A stretch of DNA of 48,822 nucleotides, taken from assembly GCA_007376805.1 (NCBI GenBank), contig VMGX01000004.1, forward strand, positions 1 to 48,822, in the 5' to 3' direction. Positions within the stretch are counted from its first letter, which is position 1; each line of letters opens with the position of its first letter. The stretch comes from Parcubacteria group bacterium Athens0714_16 (lineage in GTDB: Bacteria > Patescibacteriota > Minisyncoccia > Phycocordibacterales > 21-14-all-36-13). Under the pieces are notes generated by a model, which had not been told where the DNA came from, ran no database searches, and saw only the letters and a list, made by a program, of their open reading frames with translations. A program made the translations under genes and the position numbers. Shown here piece after piece: positions 17,244 through 24,143 of this stretch.

Positions 17244-17367
17244 CTTAAATCTCAAAACTAAAATCTCAAATCTACAACTAAAAACTTAAAACTTAAAACT
17301 TTTTAAAAATATTAACTCAAATTTATTAGGTGGTTTTGCGTTTTGCATTTTGCGTTTTGAATTTCGA
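17244..17367. repeat. A-rich/T-rich imperfect inverted repeat between ftsE and ftsX
   Basis: A-rich words (AAATCTCAAA, ACTTAAAACTTAAAAC) on the left face T-rich words (GCGTTTTGCATTTTGCGTTT) on the right. It belongs to the same kind of low-complexity hairpin tract as 40243-40390. Confidence 0.4.
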
Positions 17368-17371
17368 GTTT

Positions 17372-18082
17372 TTATATAACATATTTCCCGTTTTCGTTGT
17401 CTCTTATTATTTTACCATTTTCCATAGTAATAACTCTATTATTTAGTGAATCTATAACGCCTTTATTGTGTGTAGTCAATATAACCGTAGTGCCTATATC
17501 ATTTATTTTCTTTAAAATCTGGGCTATTTCGTATGTGTTTATTGGATCAAGGTTCCCTGTTGGTTCATCAGCTATCAAAACTTCCGGCTGGTTAACAATC
17601 GCACGAGCAATCGCCAATCTTTGTTTTTCTCCACCAGAAAGTTCGCTTGGGAAATTCCATATTTTATTTCCTAAATCAACCAAATCAAGAACATGTGGAA
17701 CATCCAATTCTATTTCTCTATCGTCTCTACCACATGCTTCCATCGCAAAAGCAACATTTTCATATGCTGTTTTTCCTGGTATCAAACGAAAGTCCTGAAA
17801 AACTGTTCCTATTTTTCTTCTAAACTGTGTTATATCTTTTCTGTTTAAAGAATGCACATCGGTCGTATCAAAATATACTTTTCCATCTGTTGGTTTTTCT
17901 TCTGCAAGAAGCATTTTTAATAATGTTGTTTTCCCCGCTCCAGAATGACCAACGATTGAAACAAATTCATTCTTTCCTATACTCAAGGTTACACCATCAA
18001 GAGCCATGGCATTTTCTGAATACATTTTTTTAACATTATCAAAATGTATTATATTTTTATCGTTTTTTAGATTTTCTTTCAT
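17372..18082 (-). CDS. ftsE: Cell division ATP-binding protein FtsE
   Basis: A 236-residue ABC ATPase. Walker A is GHSGAGKTTLLKML, the signature is LSGGEKQRLAIARAI, Walker B is VLIADEPTGNLD, and the H-loop is TTHNKG. FtsE partners FtsX, encoded next. The start is odd. The ATG lies directly at the end of a ~120-bp inverted-repeat element (18081-18201), so the ribosome-binding region is supplied by the element, which shows only AACGGG before ATG. The insertion must either be recent or provide a tolerated leader. Confidence 0.96.
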   Translation of the reverse strand: MKENLKNDKNIIHFDNVKKMYSENAMALDGVTLSIGKNEFVSIVGHSGAGKTTLLKMLLAEEKPTDGKVYFDTTDVHSLNRKDITQFRRKIGTVFQDFRLIPGKTAYENVAFAMEACGRDDREIELDVPHVLDLVDLGNKIWNFPSELSGGEKQRLAIARAIVNQPEVLIADEPTGNLDPINTYEIAQILKKINDIGTTVILTTHNKGVIDSLNNRVITMENGKIIRDNENGKYVI

Positions 18083-18201
18083 CCCGTTAGAGACAGGCCG
18101 CGATCAAATCGCAGTCCATGTTTTTATTTTTTTTGTAATATTACGACTATAATTCATATTATTCTTTTTTAAAGCCCCGTGACCGCGGTCTCTAACGGGA
18201 T
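18081..18201. repeat. 121-bp inverted-repeat element, family B, ending at the ftsE start codon
   Basis: Perfect 13-bp terminal inverted repeats ATCCCGTTAGAGA (18081-18093) and TCTCTAACGGGAT (18189-18201). On the minus strand the left end continues CCGCGGTCACGG and the right end is preceded by TGATCGCGGCCTG. The element at 28702-28825 has matching ends, while the middles differ. Family B is thus a pair of about 120-bp, MITE-like sequences. Confidence 0.7.
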
Positions 18202-18205
18202 TCAT
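18104..18205 (-). CDS. Possible 33-residue ORF within the family B element
   Basis: Starts ATGAATCCCGTTAGAG 11 nt after the prfB stop and reads MNPVRDRGHGALKKNNMNYS, ending at TGA. The family B copy near 28.8 kb gives the related reading PVRSRGHGLK, but without a start codon. The similarity may reflect only the shared palindrome. Translation is doubtful. Confidence 0.2.
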   Translation of the reverse strand: MNPVRDRGHGALKKNNMNYSRNITKKIKTWTAI

Positions 18206-18216
18206 CAAATTTTTTA

Positions 18217-19152
18217 CTAGGACAGATTTTTTTCTGCTTCTATAAACTCTTTTAAGTCACCGTTTAAAACTTTATCAACATCTCTTATCTCAACGTTGGT
18301 TCTGTGGTCTTTTACCATTTTGTACGGGTGTAACACATATGACCTGATTTGGCTTCCCCATTCATTTTCAGTCGTTTTACTTACAGAAAGTCCTTGTTCT
18401 TTTTTCTTTCTTTCTTCTTCCTGTAAATGATACAATTTTCCACCCAAAATTTCCAGTGCTTTTTGTTTGTTTTGTTCTTGTGATCTTTCTGAGTCAACAT
18501 GAACAGATAATTTTGTTGGAATATGCACTATACGAACAGCTGTTTCTCGTTTGTTTACATTTTGCCCACCAGGGCCACTCGATTTTGTAAAATCAATACT
18601 CAGCTCATCCTCGTTTATGTCAACATCAGAAATCTTTGGGATTTTGGGGACCACTTCAACCATTGAAAAAGATGTTTGCCTTTTTCCGTTTGCATTGAAT
18701 GGAGAAATACGAACAAGGCGGTGAACTCCCGATTCATTTTTTAATGTTCCATAAGAATTTTTCCCATTTATCTCAATCGTTATATTTCTGAAACCGCCGT
18801 GGTCATTTTCATTTGCATTAATAATACGATAATTCCAGCCACTATTTTCTATAAATTTTGTATACATAGCAAAAAGCATCTTTGAAAAATCTTCAGAATC
18901 GTCGCCCCCGGCACCAGAAAAAATTGTTAACACTGAATCTCCTTTATCATATTTTCCAACCCCTTCTTTTTGTTCTTTCAATTCTCCTAATCTTTTTATT
19001 TTGTCCTGTGCTTTTTGTTTGTCATTCCAAAAATCCGACTGAGACATTTCTGTTTCAATTTTTTTTATTTCTTCGTTCACCCTGTTAAATTGCTCCGCAC
19101 CAGTTTCACTGGATTTAACAGGGTAAAGTTTGTTTTTTTCTTGTTCCGTCAT
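18217..19152 (-). CDS. prfB: Peptide chain release factor 2, short domain 1
   Basis: A 311-residue protein. GGQ is present in SSGPGGQNVNKRETAVR, and the stop-codon-reading motif is SPF (RLVRISPFNANGKRQTSF), which marks RF2 (UAA/UGA). Usual RF2s are about 365 residues. Here domain 1 is shorter, because QKAQDKIKRLGELKEQK runs almost directly into the FSGAGGDDSEDFSKML start of domain 2 and about 45 residues of helical hairpin are missing. The usual programmed +1 frameshift site is absent; the gene opens with a plain ATG. Codons 10-25 (PVKSSETGAEQFNRV) come from a palindromic insert at 19079-19124. The gene follows the RBBP9-like gene by 37 nt. Confidence 0.93.
   Translation of the reverse strand: MTEQEKNKLYPVKSSETGAEQFNRVNEEIKKIETEMSQSDFWNDKQKAQDKIKRLGELKEQKEGVGKYDKGDSVLTIFSGAGGDDSEDFSKMLFAMYTKFIENSGWNYRIINANENDHGGFRNITIEINGKNSYGTLKNESGVHRLVRISPFNANGKRQTSFSMVEVVPKIPKISDVDINEDELSIDFTKSSGPGGQNVNKRETAVRIVHIPTKLSVHVDSERSQEQNKQKALEILGGKLYHLQEEERKKKEQGLSVSKTTENEWGSQIRSYVLHPYKMVKDHRTNVEIRDVDKVLNGDLKEFIEAEKNLS
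19079..19124. repeat. In-frame palindromic element, family A, in prfB
   Basis: Perfect 12-bp arms ACCCTGTTAAAT and ATTTAACAGGGT, with an inner hairpin CCAGT-TTC-ACTGG. It is read in frame on the minus strand as PVKSSETGAEQFNRV. Matching elements lie in the helicase (42368-42424) and TPR (29537-29610) genes. Confidence 0.85.
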
Positions 19153-19164
19153 TGTTTTTTATTT

Positions 19165-19187
19165 ACTTGGACACCGAGTGTCCAAGT
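19165..19187. repeat. Small palindrome before prfB
   Basis: 10-bp stem ACTTGGACAC / GTGTCCAAGT around CGA, between the hydrolase stop and the prfB start. GTCCAAGTGGAC near 47335 is a partial relative. It could be a weak terminator or another palindromic insert. Confidence 0.4.
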
Positions 19188-19189
19188 GA

Positions 19190-19768
19190 CTATTTCATTT
19201 CTAAAACAGAACTTAGGGCTGAATCTAATTTATCTACATTATCAGCTGGTGAAAAATGTCCCATGCTATGTTCAACAATTATTTTCGCATTTAGTTCTTT
19301 TTCAAACAAATCTTTTTGAGAAAGTGGAACAAAATAATCATCATCAGAAAAAATTGCAGTTATGTTTTTTGTTTTGGATTTTATTTTTTTAAAATCAATT
19401 GGTGTTTCCATCCACGGTCTCGCAATTTCAATAACTTCTTCTCCTTCCTCTTTAATTGTTTCTTCGTCCAATTCCATCCATGGTGCAATAAGAAGTATGC
19501 CTAAAATTTTTATTTTTTCTGGTGCCTGTTCCAAATATCTTAATACGCCCTGACATCCAACGCTATGGCCAACAAAAATATTATCCTCGTCTGTAGTTAC
19601 AACTTCGTTCATTTTTTTTATCCATGCTTTTATTTCAGGTTCCCCCGGATTTGGCATTTCTGGGGCAACAACATTATAGTTTTTGCTTTCTAATTCTTTT
19701 TTTAACCAACTTAACATTGGCTCGTTGGGACTTCCATCCCATCCGTGAATTATATATATATTTCTCAT
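19190..19768 (-). CDS. RBBP9/YdeN-type alpha/beta hydrolase
   Basis: A 192-residue protein. It starts NIYIIHGWDGSPNEPMLSWL, the nucleophile elbow is VGHSVGCQG (Ser), the acid is in IFSDDDYFVP, and the His is in SMGHFSPAD. This layout is typical of the RBBP9 serine hydrolase family, whose bacterial substrates are mostly unknown. It heads the minus-strand run hydrolase-prfB-ftsE-ftsX-pyrG, but nothing here ties it functionally to them. Confidence 0.85.
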   Translation of the reverse strand: MRNIYIIHGWDGSPNEPMLSWLKKELESKNYNVVAPEMPNPGEPEIKAWIKKMNEVVTTDEDNIFVGHSVGCQGVLRYLEQAPEKIKILGILLIAPWMELDEETIKEEGEEVIEIARPWMETPIDFKKIKSKTKNITAIFSDDDYFVPLSQKDLFEKELNAKIIVEHSMGHFSPADNVDKLDSALSSVLEMK

Positions 19769-19815
19769 ATTTTTTGTTTTTATTTTTTAATGATTATATG
19801 TTTTTATAATCTTTG

Positions 19816-19886
19816 AGCCGAAGGCGAGAATCGAACTCGCGTTCCTACTTTACGAAAGTAGTGTTCTACCACTGAACTATTTCGGC
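19816..19886 (-). tRNA. tRNA-Thr (CGT)
   Basis: 71-nt cloverleaf: acceptor GCCGAAA with a mismatch at 7/66, D-loop AGTGGTA, anticodon loop TTCGTAA (anticodon CGT), T-loop TTCGATT, discriminator T. CCA is not encoded. It lies 3 nt from tRNA-Thr(GGT). Confidence 0.93.
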
Positions 19887-19889
19887 TGG

Positions 19890-19961
19890 AGCCGTTGGTG
19901 GGAATCGGACCCACGCTCTCTGTCTTACCAAGACAGTGCTTTACCACTAAGCTACAACGGC
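19890..19961 (-). tRNA. tRNA-Thr (GGT)
   Basis: Acceptor GCCGTTG, D-loop AGTGGTA, anticodon loop TTGGTAA (anticodon GGT), discriminator T, no encoded CCA. The T-loop is TCCGATT, so position 55 is C where a T is nearly universal. Confidence 0.93.
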
Positions 19962-20054
19962 TTATTTTAGACAAATAATATCATATTTTAAAGATTTTTT
20001 TGAGAGTCCCAAAATACAAAAACCATTAGCAAAAGCTAACGGTTTTTGATTATG

Positions 20055-20129
20055 CGCAGTCGACCGGATTTGAACCGGCGGTCTTCTCCGTGACAGGGAG
20101 ACGTGTTAACCAGGCTACACCACGACTGC
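20055..20129 (-). tRNA. tRNA-Asp (GTC)
   Basis: Acceptor GCAGTCG, D-loop AGCCTGGTTA, anticodon loop CTGTCAC (anticodon GTC), T-loop TTCAAAT, discriminator G, no encoded CCA. Its 5' 15 nt are shared with the end of the upstream endonuclease gene. Confidence 0.95.
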
Positions 20130-20795
20130 ATTTTTAATTTTTAAATATTTTTCAAAAACTTTCTTTTTTCTATTTAAAAATAAATCACTTTTTAGATTAT
20201 CATAAATTAGTTTATATAACAACGTTGAACTTTTGACACTATATTTTAATACATATGCATTTTTCTTTGTCTTATATAAGGACCCCTCTCCAAAATTAAT
20301 ACCAGATAATTTATTTCTTAAATCTATTAAAAAACCTTTGGAGCAGGATGTAAAAGCACTGTGTATAACAAATGTCTTCGTTTTTCTGTATTTATTAACA
20401 AAACCAACCCAGACATTACCGTCTCCATCAAAATAACCCCTTATAAAATCTCCTAAATATTTATTGGGGATATCTGGTAATCTCATTGTTTTTGTTTTTA
20501 ATTCTTCCACTCCGAGTTTTCTTAAATCTTCACACACTTCCTTGCTTCCTATTTGAAGTCGAAATATTGGTCTTTCCGTAGGTTTTCTAATTCTTTTAGA
20601 AATTTTATGTTCCGAGTTAATAATTTTTTTAATTTTTTCAAGAATATTTTTATCTGTAATTTGGATTGCAAAATATTCCGAACCTCGTGAATTAACTGAC
20701 ATATAACCATCTGCCATAAAAAAACCAAGAACGTAGGCCATTTCTGGTGTCCATTTTTTGAAAAAATCTTTATTAAATTTTTTATATATTGGCAT
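20115..20795 (-). CDS. LAGLIDADG homing endonuclease overlapping tRNA-Asp
   Basis: A 226-residue protein with two LAGLIDADG helices: AYVLGFFMADGYM at residues ~20-32 and FIRGYFDGDGNV at ~113-124. The acidic residues at the ends of both helices are kept, so the active site looks intact. The last residues, AVVV and the stop TAG, are encoded by the first bases of tRNA-Asp. The gene is free-standing, neither inside an intron nor inside an intein. It is a candidate homing enzyme for a tRNA locus, possibly including the intron-bearing initiator tRNA about 400 bp away. Confidence 0.88.
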   Translation of the reverse strand: MPIYKKFNKDFFKKWTPEMAYVLGFFMADGYMSVNSRGSEYFAIQITDKNILEKIKKIINSEHKISKRIRKPTERPIFRLQIGSKEVCEDLRKLGVEELKTKTMRLPDIPNKYLGDFIRGYFDGDGNVWVGFVNKYRKTKTFVIHSAFTSCSKGFLIDLRNKLSGINFGEGSLYKTKKNAYVLKYSVKSSTLLYKLIYDNLKSDLFLNRKKKVFEKYLKIKNAVVV

Positions 20796-21073
20796 ATTTT
20801 AAATAATACAAACAAATACTAATTTATCCTGAATTTATAATAAATTGCACGATATTGAATTCGCGCCATATCAAAATCACAAACAAAATCAAAATTTATT
20901 TATGATATAATAATACCACGTGACAGGACATTACACTAACCACTATTTATAAATAAATAAAAAATGTCATTTGAGCATTTTTTATACCCTTTTAACCTTT
21001 TAGATCCGTAACATTTTCTATCCAAAAAATAATTGAATTTTTAAGTAAAATGTAATATCCTTTTACATGTTAT

Positions 21074-21148
21074 GTCGGAGTAGCTCAGATGGTTAGAGCG
21101 CAGCACTCATAACGCTGAGGTTCGTGGGTTCGACTCCCACCTCCGACA
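21074..21148 (+). tRNA. tRNA with CAT anticodon, probably elongator Met
   Basis: Acceptor GTCGGAG, D-loop AGATGGTTA, anticodon loop CTCATAA (CAT), T-loop TTCGACT, discriminator A, no encoded CCA. The anticodon stem has an A-C mismatch at its loop end. A full 1-72 pair (G-C) excludes the initiator. tRNA-Ile(CAT) cannot be ruled out from sequence alone. Confidence 0.88.
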
Positions 21149-21204
21149 CATAAAACAATCAGGTTGATAAATATTCCCTTTTATCATATAATAAACGGGT
21201 ATAT

Positions 21205-21497
21205 CGCGGGGTAGAGAAGTAGTATCTCACAAGGCTCGTTAGGGCTCATATAGTAGTAATACGATATGGAAAATCTGCCAAACTCGAGGAAACCTTTAAA
21301 ATGGCAATCTCGAGCCAAGCTTGTTTATAGTTTAAAATAGTAAATTTTAAGCATAACAAGAAGGTGTAGAGACTAGACGGTAGACACCCACAAAATGGGT
21401 GAAGGAATAGTCCAGACCACAAAATCTTAGTTGATGCGATGAAAATCGTAGTGGTAAGCATAACCTTGGGACATCGGTGCAATTCCGATCCCCGCAA
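21205..21497 (+). tRNA. Initiator tRNA-fMet (CAT) interrupted by a group I intron
   Basis: Exon 1 is 21205-21236 and exon 2 is 21459-21497. Joined, they give acceptor CGCGGGG/CCCCGCA with the C1-A72 mismatch that defines bacterial initiators, D-stem GAGA/TCTC, anticodon stem CAAGG/CCTTG, loop CTCATAA and discriminator A. CCA is not encoded. The D-loop AGTAGTA and T-loop TGCAATT show A18 and G55 in place of the near-universal G18 and U55. The anticodon stem has A-U at 29-41, so only two of the three usual initiator G-C pairs are present. Confidence 0.9.
21237..21458 (+). other. Group I intron (IC3-like), ORF-less, in tRNA-fMet
   Basis: A 222-nt intron between U33 and C34, directly before the anticodon. 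The upstream exon ends in U and the intron ends in G, as in all group I introns. The core resembles the cyanobacterial tRNA-Leu intron. P4/P5 has CTCGAGGAAACC... and AATCTCGAGCCAAGC; P7 has AGAGACTAGACGG and the returning AATAGTCC. P1 can form between exon GGCT and intron GGCT (21243-21246) using two G-U pairs. No endonuclease ORF is inside. Confidence 0.9.
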
Positions 21498-21502
21498 CAA
21501 TC

Positions 21503-21538
21503 AAACAAAATACCAGCCTTTCGGCTGGTATTTTGTTT
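21503..21538 (+). terminator. Terminator after tRNA-fMet
   Basis: 16-bp stem AAACAAAATACCAGCC with a TTT loop and a T-rich 3' arm. Confidence 0.8.
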
Positions 21539-21540
21539 AG

Positions 21541-21717
21541 ATTTTGCGAGTGAAAACGAGCAAACTGCTTTGCTCGTGTTCGGAATTGCAAGTCGGAGTT
21601 ATGTTTTTGCGAATCAAAAACAAACGAGACGGGGTCGCAAACACTTTGTATTTTAGAAATTTTATATTTCTAAAATACTTAGTGATTTGTGACCAACGAA
21701 GATCCCCGCAACAAGTT
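21541..21717. other. Structured non-coding stretch with a copy of the tRNA-fMet 3' end
   Basis: Contains hairpin CGAGCAAA-CTGC-TTTGCTCG. A long hairpin follows, with stems GGTCGCAAA/TTTGTGACC and GTATTTTAGAAA/TTTCTAAAATAC (21636-21693 region). The 14-mer GATCCCCGCAACAA at 21701-21714 exactly repeats the tRNA-fMet 3' end at 21487-21500. No tRNA or tmRNA cloverleaf could be folded by eye. Confidence 0.45.
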
Positions 21718-21795
21718 TAAAAGCTCTTACTTTAAAATCTCCAAATGAGATTTTAAGGAGTCGTGCCTGCATTAATCCTTTTTTGAGCTTTTAAA
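21718..21795. repeat. Hairpin family F copy, nested
   Basis: Outer arms TTTAAAAGCTC and GAGCTTTTAAA enclose hairpin TTTAAAATCTC-CAAAT-GAGATTTTAA and the family tail GGAGTCGTGCC...TTAATCC. Confidence 0.55.
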
Positions 21796-21823
21796 GAGTA
21801 GTGCTAGTTTTTTATCTATATTC

Positions 21824-21861
21824 AAGAAAAAACACTGGCTTTTCAGCTAGTGTTTTTTCTT
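21824..21861. terminator. Hairpin terminator-like palindrome
   Basis: AAGAAAAAACACTGGC faces GCTAGTGTTTTTTCTT, giving T-runs on both strands. Confidence 0.6.
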
Positions 21862-21874
21862 GTATTTTCAATAA

Positions 21875-22012
21875 AATAACCACCCATAAAATAAGAGTGG
21901 TTATAAAGTTTTCTAGGTCTCCGTATGATCGCGTCTACTGGCACGAAGTTAGACGCCTAAAATATCTATCTAAAGTAGATATGCAGTTTACAATCTGCAA
22001 GATTAATCAAAG
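21875..22012. ncRNA. Candidate structured RNA, unidentified
   Basis: Four successive small hairpins in 140 nt: TAACCAC/GTGGTTA, GCGTCTA/TAGACGC, ATATCTA/TAGATAT and GCAG/CTGC. No family recognised and strand undetermined. It could equally be a cluster of palindromic repeats. Confidence 0.3.
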
Positions 22013-22184
22013 ATAAAAAAAAGTACTGGAATAATTGATTGCCCGATAACATTCTTCCTGCTTGAAAACTCTGTTTAGAATAATACTAAAAATAAGCAAA
22101 AAATCAAATAAAAAAATATCCACTCAATTCAATACAACCATTCAATTGAATTAGAGAATGAATTTTATATTTAACTATTTTTAA

Positions 22185-22979
22185 TCAAATCAAAAACTTA
22201 TCAATCAATTTATCATGCAATAGTCCATTACTTATGATGACACCATTTCTTCTAACAGTATCGGATTGGTTATACAAACGCTGTTTCCCAAAAAGATCCG
22301 AAATATTTCCACCCGCTTCTTTTACTATAACCTCAGAAGCACAAGTGTCCCATTCTGACATTCTGGATCCAAAATAAAAATATGCATCAAACTTACCTTC
22401 GGCGATTAAACACGCTTTTAGTGCAACACTGCCAACTCTTGTTTTAGATTTTGGGTTTATTTGTTCTATAACTTTTTCAAATTCATCATTAAAATGACTT
22501 GAGACAATTTTCGATTCTGTAAATATATTTACATTTGAGACAGAGAGTCTTATTGGCTCATTATTATATTTCTGTAAATACGCTCCATTCCCAGTTTCTG
22601 CAAAATAAAGTTCTTTTGTTGTGGGTCTATATACCGCACCTAGAAATGGAGTTTGTTTCCTAGATAATCCTATTACAACAGTAAATTCTCCGGAACCAGA
22701 AATAAAATCTTTTGTTCCATCAAGAGGATCAACTATCCATACAAATTCCGATTGTAATCTATTTTTATCATTAACTGTTTCTTCTGAAAGAATCGGATAA
22801 TCAAAATTTTTTCTCAATTCTTCACAAATAAACTTTTCTGATGAAAAATCGGCTTCTGTAACTGGTGTTTTATTATCTTTTTCAAATACAGGATAATCTT
22901 TCTTGTAGTATTCTAAAAGAATATCTCCCGCCTTTTTTATTATATCAATAACTATTTGTAATTCTTTACTAATTTCCAT
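22185..22979 (-). CDS. Inositol monophosphatase-family phosphatase, CysQ-like
   Basis: A 264-residue protein. The metal site motif WIVDPLDGTKDFISG (D-P-x-D-G-T) and the second motif SEWDTCASEVIVKEAGG are intact, and the upstream SEET acid is present (ILSEETVND). The closest fit is 3'(2'),5'-bisphosphate nucleotidase CysQ, which removes pAp made by sulfate or CoA metabolism. No sulfate assimilation genes are visible here, so pAp recycling from holo-ACP-type reactions or RNA salvage is more plausible. Inositol-phosphate activity cannot be excluded. Confidence 0.88.
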   Translation of the reverse strand: MEISKELQIVIDIIKKAGDILLEYYKKDYPVFEKDNKTPVTEADFSSEKFICEELRKNFDYPILSEETVNDKNRLQSEFVWIVDPLDGTKDFISGSGEFTVVIGLSRKQTPFLGAVYRPTTKELYFAETGNGAYLQKYNNEPIRLSVSNVNIFTESKIVSSHFNDEFEKVIEQINPKSKTRVGSVALKACLIAEGKFDAYFYFGSRMSEWDTCASEVIVKEAGGNISDLFGKQRLYNQSDTVRRNGVIISNGLLHDKLIDKFLI

Positions 22980-23045
22980 TTAAATAATTTTTATTTGTTT
23001 TTTAATTTTGTTTTCTTGCTTTTCTGTTTTCTTGATTTTTTGGAA

Positions 23046-24140
23046 TCAATCTTCTTCCCTCTCTGGTTTATCAATTGCAAGTTGTTCTATTCCTGTTTCC
23101 TTTCCTGTAATTTTCAAAACATCTTTATCAATTTTTTTAAATTCTTTTCTTGATGCATTAAAATGATTTACAGTTGTGGCGAGCGAAGAACCCAGTTTTG
23201 TGTGATATTCATCGTATGCTTTTATATGTCTCTGTAATTCTCCAACATTTTTTATTACACCCTTAACAGATTCTTCTATCTTAAATGCCTTAAAGCCCTC
23301 CAAAATTGTGCCTAAATATGCGACAAATGTTGTTGGCGACACTATAATCACCTTTTTATCTTTATAGGCATAATCTATCAAACTTCTAGTGTTTACTTTT
23401 ATTGCGCCGACTTCATTCACAAGTAAATCATAATAAATCCCCTCGGCTGGTATAAACATCATTGCAAAAGATAATGTCCCTTGGTCAGGTTTTATATATT
23501 TAGCCGTTTCATCAATTCTTTTTTTCAAATCATTTTTAAAATCTTTTTCCAATTCTATTTTTCTGCTTGGATCTTTTTCATTAACAATTCTGTTGTAATT
23601 ATCTAGAGAGAATTTTGCATCTATGGGAATAATCCCATCTTTTGTTTTTATAATTGCGTCAACAACGTCTCCATCAGCAAATTTATATTGAAATTCATAA
23701 ACCTTTGGTGGAAGAATATTACTTAAAATTAATTCCAAACCTGCTTCACCTAAATTCCCACGATGTTTTTGATTTGTCAAAACTTTTTCAAGATTTTGAA
23801 GTTGTTCAGTCATACTAAAAACTTGTTTGTTAGTTTCTTTTATTTCCGTCATCTCTTTATTCAAAGTAAGAAGTCGTCCTGTGATGTTTTCAACCAATTT
23901 TCTAGATTCACCAAATTGAGTTCTTACAGATTCGTCCATTGATTTAGATGTTTCCCCCATTTTTTTATCAATAGTATTAATCAAATTGTTTAGTTGATTT
24001 TGTAAAAACACCAAGCCTTGATTTTCAGTTTCTTTACCTGCCTGTGTAGACAAGCTACTCTTCCCTTTCAAAATAAACCAAATGAGCCCTCCGTTAAGAA
24101 GTAATAGTAGAATTAAAATTATCCAAATAAAAGTTTCCAT
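23046..24140 (-). CDS. rmuC: DNA recombination protein RmuC family
   Basis: A 364-residue protein. Residues 3-25 form a transmembrane helix, and ~35-125 are coiled coil (SSKSMDESVRTQFGESRKLVENITGRLLTL). The RmuC nuclease-like core follows: RGNLGEAGLELILSNILPPKVYEFQYKFADGDVVDAIIKTKDGIIPIDAKFSLDNY, with the conserved D-AK pattern, and FMFIPAEGIYYDLL. RmuC limits recombination between inverted repeats in E. coli, relevant in a genome this rich in palindromes. An 18-bp palindrome (24037-24054) adds LSTQAG just after the membrane helix. The gene starts 3 nt after the ATPase stop. Confidence 0.93.
   Translation of the reverse strand: METFIWIILILLLLLNGGLIWFILKGKSSLSTQAGKETENQGLVFLQNQLNNLINTIDKKMGETSKSMDESVRTQFGESRKLVENITGRLLTLNKEMTEIKETNKQVFSMTEQLQNLEKVLTNQKHRGNLGEAGLELILSNILPPKVYEFQYKFADGDVVDAIIKTKDGIIPIDAKFSLDNYNRIVNEKDPSRKIELEKDFKNDLKKRIDETAKYIKPDQGTLSFAMMFIPAEGIYYDLLVNEVGAIKVNTRSLIDYAYKDKKVIIVSPTTFVAYLGTILEGFKAFKIEESVKGVIKNVGELQRHIKAYDEYHTKLGSSLATTVNHFNASRKEFKKIDKDVLKITGKETGIEQLAIDKPEREED
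24037..24054. repeat. In-frame 18-bp palindrome, AQAG family, in rmuC
   Basis: Reads CCTGCCTGTGTAGACAAG on the plus strand, translated on the minus strand as L-S-T-Q-A-G. It is a diverged copy of the gatB palindrome in the same frame. Confidence 0.65.
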
Positions 24141-24143
24141 TTG

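Noticed and set aside
18900-19190. Programmed +1 frameshift at the prfB start
   Set aside because: No in-frame TGA with a CTT slip codon or Shine-Dalgarno-like stimulator; the gene reads straight through from its ATG.
21541-21717. A second tRNA or a tmRNA in the region repeating the tRNA-fMet 3' end
   Set aside because: No T-arm, anticodon arm or tmRNA tag reading frame could be built; only the 14-nt 3' end and unrelated hairpins are present.
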